Origin: Priestia flexa NBRC 15715
Lineage (GTDB): Bacteria > Bacillota > Bacilli > Bacillales > Bacillaceae_H
NCBI RefSeq assembly: GCF_001591565.1
Contig: NZ_BCVD01000026.1
Span: forward strand, 1-36,689
Length of the DNA stretch: 36,689 nt
Direction: 5' to 3'
The notes below the pieces were generated by a model. That model had not been told where the DNA came from, made no database searches, and saw only the letters and a list, made by a program, of their open reading frames with translations. The stretch's first letter is position 1. Each line of letters begins with the position of its first letter. The position numbers were made by a program, and so were the translations under genes. Positions 32,210 to 36,689 of the stretch are shown here, piece by piece.

Positions 32210-32557
32210 ATGATTTGTTTTAGGAATCGAGTGTTTCGCTCTGTACAGAATACGGATAACGGTGAAGTATCTTCTCATACGACCTTTCGCTATGAGCAAG
32301 AAGGCAGAATTATTCACGCAACGTATGAAGGTGGAGACGTTTTATACGGGACGTTAGTTGGGACTATAGACGAAAAGAGCTGTCTTACATTCCGCTATCA
32401 GCATGTTAACATAGCTTATGAAATTCGCGGAGGCACATGCTTTTCTACACCGGAGGTTTTGCCAGACGGAAGGATTCGCCTACATGAAGAGTGGCAATGG
32501 TTAGATATAGATCAGACAAAAGGTCGATCAATCACTGAAGAGGTTGTACATAAATAA
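32210..32557 (+). CDS. small beta-rich protein, often mislabelled N-acetylglutamate synthase
   Basis: A 115-residue protein of mainly beta strands (TTFRYEQEGRIIHATYEGGDVLYGTLVGTIDEKSCLTFRYQHV) consistent with a small lipocalin-like barrel. Homologues are often labelled N-acetylglutamate synthase in databases, but there is no GNAT or amino acid kinase motif, so that label should not be used. AAAGAGGTG precedes the ATG. It has its own terminator, shared with the small gene on the other strand. Function is unknown. Confidence 0.72.
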   Translation: MICFRNRVFRSVQNTDNGEVSSHTTFRYEQEGRIIHATYEGGDVLYGTLVGTIDEKSCLTFRYQHVNIAYEIRGGTCFSTPEVLPDGRIRLHEEWQWLDIDQTKGRSITEEVVHK

Positions 32558-32561
32558 TTAG

Positions 32562-32590
32562 AAAAAGCGATAGGTTTCTATCGCTTTTTT
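32562..32590. terminator. bidirectional terminator at convergent genes
   Basis: A perfect 12-bp stem (32562-32573, AAAAAGCGATAG, with 32578-32589), GTTT loop and flanking A/T runs. The stop codon of the minus-strand small gene lies within the stem. Confidence 0.88.
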
Positions 32591-32721
32591 GAATCGTAAA
32601 AATCATAAAAATCTTCGAATTCAACCTCCTTCCATAAATCTGGTTTTTGCTTTAAAGCTACCATAGCTAGTAAAAGTTCAACTCCGCATAAAACAAATAA
32701 AATAACCAATCCAAGCATCAT
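32578..32721 (-). CDS. 47-residue single-pass membrane protein
   Basis: This short gene has an excellent ribosome binding site (AAAGGTGG, six bases before the ATG on the minus strand) and encodes 47 residues. Residues 3-23 form a hydrophobic segment (LGLVILFVLCGVELLLAMVAL), followed by KQKPDLWKEVE and an acidic, aromatic tail (FEDFYDFYDSKKR). The stop codon sits in the shared terminator, so the gene fills its interval exactly. No family is recognised. It diverges from the LacI-type regulator gene, which may control it. Confidence 0.65.
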   Translation of the reverse strand: MMLGLVILFVLCGVELLLAMVALKQKPDLWKEVEFEDFYDFYDSKKR

Positions 32722-32738
32722 TTATGACCACCTTTCGT

Positions 32739-32744
32739 TATAAT
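32739..32744 (+). promoter_or_regulatory. -10 box of the LacI-type regulator
   Basis: TATAAT at 32739-32744, about 18 bp before the palindrome at 32762-32775. No good -35 element is visible. Confidence 0.45.
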
Positions 32745-32761
32745 AAAAACAGCATAAATGA

Positions 32762-32775
32762 TGAAACGCGTTTCA
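32762..32775. promoter_or_regulatory. putative LacI-type operator
   Basis: TGAAACGCGTTTCA is a perfect 14-bp palindrome with the central CG step typical of LacI/GalR operators. It falls just downstream of the expected start site and 25 bp before the regulator gene, suggesting autorepression. Confidence 0.65.
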
Positions 32776-32799
32776 GAACAAGAGCAAAAGGAGAGAAAA

Positions 32800-33759
32800 A
32801 TGGTAAATATTCGAGATATTGCAAAGAAAGCTGGGGTATCCGTTTCTACCGTATCGCGAGTTTTGAACAATCACCCTTATGTAAGCGAAGAGAAGCGAGA
32901 GCGTGTACAAGCAGTCGTGGATGAGCTCAACTATGAGCAAAATAGCAATGCAGTTACTTTATCAAAAGGAAAGACTAATCGGATTGCAGTTGTTCTTCCA
33001 TTTATTAATCACCCATACTTTAGCGTCATACTTGAAGGGGTTTCAAAGCAAGCACTTAGCGCTCACTGTCAGCTTGTATTGTGCCAAACAGCTTACGATG
33101 TAAAGAAGGAAATTGAAGCACTTCATATGTTGAAAACCAAGCAGGTAGATGGTGTCATCATTTGCTCTAGAGCAAATGATTGGAGTGTTCTTAGCGAGTA
33201 TCAATCGTATGGCCCTGTTGTTGTATGCGAAGACGGAACAGCTAAAAAGGTGTCGTCCGTGTACGTTAATCATTACGCAGCTTTTGAAAAAGCCCTATCT
33301 TACCTGCATGAGCACGGACATCAGAAAATTGGTTACTGCGTAGGCAGGATGAGTGGTACAAACAGTGAACAGCGAGCTAATGCTTACGGTGATTTTATGA
33401 AGAGGTTGCAAGAACCGATACGAGAAGAGTGGGTATTCACAGATTGCTTATACATAACAGATGGAGATATGATTGTAGATCGTTTGCTTGCAATGGACGA
33501 CCGGCCAACAGGATTGCTTGTTACCAATGATCAGCTTGCAGTAGGAGTTATAACTCGCTGTAAGAAAGAAGGTTTATCAGTGCCCAAAGACATTGCGATT
33601 ATTGGGTTTGATAATCATCCGTTAACAGCTTATTTAGACATTACTACTATTCAGCTACCACTTTTTGAAATGGGGGAGCATTTATTTAAACTTGTGCTTG
33701 ATAAAAGTCTTCAATACATTGAACTTCCTTTTCAGCTTATTGAACGTCAGACAGTGTAA
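32800..33759 (+). CDS. LacI/GalR family transcriptional regulator
   Basis: A 319-residue regulator. The N-terminal helix-turn-helix is MVNIRDIAKKAGVSVSTVSRVLNNHPYVSEEKR. The periplasmic-binding-like effector domain begins near residue 60 (NRIAVVLPFINHPYFS) and runs to the end. The NHPYVSEEKR hinge recalls CcpB-like proteins of B. subtilis, but CcpA-type corepressor residues were not checked, so no symbol is given. The ATG at 32800 follows AAAGGAGAG; the open frame from 32758 runs through the operator and is unlikely to be translated. No sugar gene lies next to it, and its target besides itself is unclear. Confidence 0.86.
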   Translation: MVNIRDIAKKAGVSVSTVSRVLNNHPYVSEEKRERVQAVVDELNYEQNSNAVTLSKGKTNRIAVVLPFINHPYFSVILEGVSKQALSAHCQLVLCQTAYDVKKEIEALHMLKTKQVDGVIICSRANDWSVLSEYQSYGPVVVCEDGTAKKVSSVYVNHYAAFEKALSYLHEHGHQKIGYCVGRMSGTNSEQRANAYGDFMKRLQEPIREEWVFTDCLYITDGDMIVDRLLAMDDRPTGLLVTNDQLAVGVITRCKKEGLSVPKDIAIIGFDNHPLTAYLDITTIQLPLFEMGEHLFKLVLDKSLQYIELPFQLIERQTV

Positions 33760-33829
33760 AAAAGCACCATTATAAAATCACTATGTGCGGACACTATAGA
33801 AATAAAGCTGAAATAGAGAAGGTGACATA

Positions 33830-34072
33830 ATGAAAAAAGAATATCATGTTGGGGACCAAGTTTTTGTGATCTATCGAAACCCTCATACGGCAAACGTAGC
33901 CAATATTACGCAGGGAGAAGTAGTTCAGCATCCTGAAAATAACAGCGACGTTGCGCTGCTTTTACATGAGTCGTATCACTTATTATCAGATGATGATGCG
34001 ATATACACAAGCTATGAAGAAGCAGAACGAGCATATAACGAACTATTTGATTACGGACCGTACGAAGGCTAA
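33830..34072 (+). CDS. splA: SplA-like regulator of spore photoproduct lyase
   Basis: An 80-residue protein resembling B. subtilis SplA, seen in GDQVFVIYRNPHTANVANITQGEVVQHP followed by an acidic, aromatic end. SplA is a TRAP-like negative regulator cotranscribed with splB, the spore photoproduct lyase gene expressed in the forespore under sigma G. GAAGGTGA precedes the ATG. Upstream, CACTATA near 33798 may be a forespore-type -10, but this is weak. A large palindrome replaces the usual junction with splB, and the downstream gene is broken. Confidence 0.82.
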   Translation: MKKEYHVGDQVFVIYRNPHTANVANITQGEVVQHPENNSDVALLLHESYHLLSDDDAIYTSYEEAERAYNELFDYGPYEG

Positions 34073-34106
34073 AAAAGGCGCTGTTTAAACAGCGTCTTTT
34101 TTAGCC
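34067..34106. terminator. 40-bp palindrome at the splA-splB junction
   Basis: A near-perfect palindrome: GGCTAAAAAAGGCGCTGTTT (34067-34086) pairs with 34087-34106 with one G-U pair. It contains the splA stop codon and a TTTTTT run, so it should terminate splA transcription before the splB remnant. Confidence 0.85.
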
Positions 34107-34115
34107 TACATTTAA

Positions 34116-34904
34116 CAAGCATATGCCATTCCTTTTGCAACAGGGTGTATGGGACACTGTCACTATTGTTATTTACAAACGACGATGGGAAGTAAGCCGT
34201 ACATCAGAACGTATGTAAATGTAGAAGAAATTCTAGATAGAGCTGAGCAATACATGAAAGAACGAGCACCACAAATTACGCGTTTTGAGGCCGCGTGTAC
34301 GTCTGACATTGTAGGTATTGATCACTTAACTCATACGCTCAAGCATGCCATTGAATATTTTGGAGAAAGCGATTTAGGACAACTTCGCTTTGTGACAAAG
34401 TTTCATCATGTAGATCACCTTCTTGATGCTAAACATAACGGTAAAACGCGCTTTCGTTTCAGCGTGAATGCTGATTATGTTATTAAATATTTTGAACCTG
34501 GAACGTCACCGTTAGATTACCGAATTGAAGCAGCGAACAAAGTGGCAAAAGCGGGGTATCCTCTGGGGTTTATCGTAGCACCTATCTATATCCATGAGGG
34601 ATGGAGAGATGGGTATCGCAAGCTATTTGAAAAGCTGGATGCTTCCATTCCACAGGAATCGCGTGATGATATTACATTTGAAATGATTCAGCATCGATTT
34701 ACAAAACCAGCCAAACGTGTCATTGAAAAGAACTATCCAAAGTCTAAGCTACAAATGAATGAAGAAGAGCGTCGCTATAAGTGGGGACGCTATGGGATTG
34801 GAAAGTATGTGTATACAAAGGACGAAGAGCATGAGCTGCGTGAAACGCTTGAATACTATATTGGTCAATTCTTTCCAAATGCAAAAATTGAATACTTTAC
34901 ATGA
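34116..34904 (+). pseudogene. splB: spore photoproduct lyase gene lacking its 5' third
   Basis: The frame encodes the C-terminal part of spore photoproduct lyase, the radical SAM enzyme that reverses thymine dimers in spores. Homology begins right after a TAA at 34113-34115, with QAYAIPFATGCMGHCHYCYLQTTMGSKPYIRTYV, and continues to the normal end (FFPNAKIEYFT). About 85-90 N-terminal residues are missing. The first usable ATG (34149) lies after the first Cys of the CX3CX2C iron-sulfur motif, so a product started there could bind only two cluster cysteines. The later catalytic Cys (AACTSDIVG) is kept. No ribosome binding site precedes the ATG, and a terminator separates it from splA. The rest of the frame is undamaged, so the loss looks recent, or an assembly deletion must be excluded. 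Confidence 0.85.
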
Positions 34905-34908
34905 GCAG

Positions 34909-34939
34909 AAAGTGCAGGCATTTTTAGCCTGCACTTTTT
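34909..34939 (+). terminator. intrinsic terminator of splB
   Basis: An 11-bp stem (34909-34919, AAAGTGCAGGC, with 34927-34937) with a seven-base loop and T run. Confidence 0.88.
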
Positions 34940-34982
34940 ATTGTTAAATTGAAAAGAGATATCCTAAAAAACACTAAAATGA

Positions 34983-34988
34983 TATAAT
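34983..34988 (+). promoter_or_regulatory. -10 box of the DUF2339 gene
   Basis: TATAAT at 34983-34988 lies 33 bp before the ATG, with no convincing -35 hexamer seen. Confidence 0.4.
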
Positions 34989-35021
34989 TTGGTAATTGAT
35001 AAAGCTATAGGGAGAGATGTT

Positions 35022-36674
35022 ATGGATCATAAAAGAATAGAGAACCTAGAAAAAAAGATTACGGTATTAGAGGAGGAAGTAAAGGAGTTAAAGCAACTAC
35101 TTACTAATCAATATGGGAGCAAAACAGAATTTACAGTGCAGGCAAAGAAACCTTCAAATCATGAAGAAGCGGTTTCTCATCAGCCGATGAAGCCAACTGA
35201 AGTTTATGAACAACAAGTGAAAAAATCAACGAATTGGGAAGAACAGCTTTTTCAAATATGGTTGCCCCGCATTTTTATTTTTGTTTTTATAATTGGTGTT
35301 CTTTGGGGATTTAAAGCTGCTTCTGACTACGGGGTAATGAGTGAAGGTGTCAAGGTTACGCTAGGATATATTGTAAGCGCCGCATTTGTAGGTGTTGGCC
35401 ATTTGCAAATTGTAAAAAAACGCTCTGTATTAGGGCAAGTGCTCCTTGGTGGGTCCGTTCCAATCCTAATGCTAACAACGTTTGCAGCGCATAGTTTATA
35501 TGGAATGATTGGGCCTTCGTTTGCATTTATGTTAAACGCGCTGTGGGTTGTAGCAGGGCTTGGCATGACTGTTTATTATCGTTCACAAGCGCTTGGGATC
35601 ATTAGCATAATTGGCGGGGTGCTTGTACCGTTCTTAATAGAAAGTAACTCACCCAATCAACTTGTGTTTATTAGCTACGAAACGCTCTTATACCTCGCTT
35701 TTGCGTTCATTGCGTGGAGATTGAATTATCATGTGTTATATGGGTTAGCGGCAATACTCTTGAATGTAGTGTTGTTAGTATATGGTTGGTTTGTAGAGTT
35801 TACATCCCTTCTAGGAGCAGCTCTTCTTATTCAACATGTCTGTTTACTTTTACTGTCAGCCGTTCGCAAGGGGAATGAGTTTATTTATGCCTCAACTACT
35901 TTGGCAAGCTTATTTATCGTTTATGGCTGGATAAGTAGTACGATGGAAAAAACAACTGTTACCATTATAATTGCTGTACTTATTGTAGTATATGCCCTAT
36001 GTATTAAGGTATATAAAAAAGAAAAGGTGAAATTTGACTTTTTTATGAGCTATTTAGTCATTGGCATTGCGTTTTTGATTAATCAGCTTCTTAATAAAGA
36101 AGATGCACTGTTGCTTTATATTATTCAAGGAGCTGTTACTTGTTATTTAGCACATAAATATAACAATCCAATTCAGAAATTTGTGGGATATGCAATTTAC
36201 ACAATCAGCGCAGTTGCTGTTATGGCGATACCAATTGAGGCGGTATTTTCACAACCGACATTAAATTGGCTTGGTTTTTTAGGCACAATGCTTTTTTTAG
36301 TGTTTATTCAAAATAATTCAATGAAAAAATCAACCTTGTTTGTAGCAAGTACCAGTATTTTATTTACCATTTTAACCTTAAGTTTTGTCACGCAGGAAGT
36401 TCAACTTTTCACAGAAGCGTTATCGACCAATACTCAAACATTAGCTCTGACATTTTCGTGGATTTTACTAGCTATCATTGGTTTATCTATTGGTATAGTA
36501 AAATCATTCAAAGCGGGTACTTATATTGGAATTAGCTTATTGTTTCTTACTTTAATTAAGCTTGTTCTTTATGATTTACCGTTCATTCCTTTAGCCATCC
36601 GAGCTGTTTTATTCATTGCGTTAGGTGGAATTGGTCTTATCGTATCCAGAATTTTGCATAAAAAAAAGACTTAA
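35022..36674 (+). CDS. DUF2339 polytopic membrane protein
   Basis: A 550-residue membrane protein. It starts with a coiled coil (RIENLEKKITVLEEEVKELKQLL), then a polar linker to about residue 75, then at least a dozen hydrophobic segments. WLPRIFIFVFIIGVLWGFKAASDYG and LLGGSVPILMLTTFAAHSLYG match the DUF2339 family of unknown function. The ATG at 35022 follows GGGAGAG and is preferred over an upstream TTG at 34989. It is single and uncoupled. The C-terminal end lies 15 bases before the window edge, so it is complete. Confidence 0.82.
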   Translation: MDHKRIENLEKKITVLEEEVKELKQLLTNQYGSKTEFTVQAKKPSNHEEAVSHQPMKPTEVYEQQVKKSTNWEEQLFQIWLPRIFIFVFIIGVLWGFKAASDYGVMSEGVKVTLGYIVSAAFVGVGHLQIVKKRSVLGQVLLGGSVPILMLTTFAAHSLYGMIGPSFAFMLNALWVVAGLGMTVYYRSQALGIISIIGGVLVPFLIESNSPNQLVFISYETLLYLAFAFIAWRLNYHVLYGLAAILLNVVLLVYGWFVEFTSLLGAALLIQHVCLLLLSAVRKGNEFIYASTTLASLFIVYGWISSTMEKTTVTIIIAVLIVVYALCIKVYKKEKVKFDFFMSYLVIGIAFLINQLLNKEDALLLYIIQGAVTCYLAHKYNNPIQKFVGYAIYTISAVAVMAIPIEAVFSQPTLNWLGFLGTMLFLVFIQNNSMKKSTLFVASTSILFTILTLSFVTQEVQLFTEALSTNTQTLALTFSWILLAIIGLSIGIVKSFKAGTYIGISLLFLTLIKLVLYDLPFIPLAIRAVLFIALGGIGLIVSRILHKKKT

Positions 36675-36689
36675 CTTTATATTTGATAT

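Overview
The window looks like chromosomal DNA of a low-GC, endospore-forming member of the Bacillaceae, most like Priestia (Bacillus) megaterium. The basis is familiarity with the proteins: YkpA-type ABC-F, YtoQ, SplA/SplB, SinR-like regulators and a YsfBCD-like glycolate oxidase locus. Low-GC composition, strong AGGAGG-type ribosome binding sites and many U-tailed hairpin terminators agree. The species call is an inference; no search was run.

Layout. 1-4.7 kb: unlinked metabolic and envelope genes (PhzF-like isomerase, FAD amine oxidase, VanW-family protein, secreted protein). 4.7-11.4 kb: an AT-rich accessory island with two SinR-like regulators, at least four palindromic SinR-type boxes (GTTCTTT/AAAGAAC), a 65-residue Gly/Pro/Asn-rich peptide gene, a terminator-like attenuator, then HPr-kinase-like, PqqD/RRE, S26 peptidase-like, ABC exporter and nucleotidyltransferase genes. 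The set resembles paeninodin-type lasso peptide clusters, but neither the lasso cyclase nor the B2 leader protease is present, and the peptide has no acidic ring acceptor where a lasso core would need one. This is the best candidate for an undescribed system.

12.0-16.6 kb: a complete NAD salvage operon (NrtR-like Nudix regulator, nicotinamidase, nicotinate phosphoribosyltransferase, NadD-like adenylyltransferase, NAD synthetase), with two related palindromic operators, one of them on the -10 box of a consensus promoter. 16.6-20.5 kb (minus strand): glycolate oxidase subunits GlcF and GlcD behind a CdaR-type regulator. 20.7-28.7 kb: 3-hydroxybutyrate dehydrogenase, a fosmidomycin-resistance-type MFS pump, a DHFR-like reductase divergent from a WYL regulator, a luciferase-like monooxygenase, PPK2, an ABC-F protein with a degenerate second ATPase site, and YtoQ.

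28.8-36.7 kb: a two-gene ABC transporter, a SAM-I riboswitch controlling an NhaC-family (MetT-like) transporter, a small lipocalin-like protein, a 47-residue membrane protein missed by length cut-offs, a LacI-type regulator with a likely autoregulatory operator, splA, an N-terminally deleted splB, and a large DUF2339 membrane protein.
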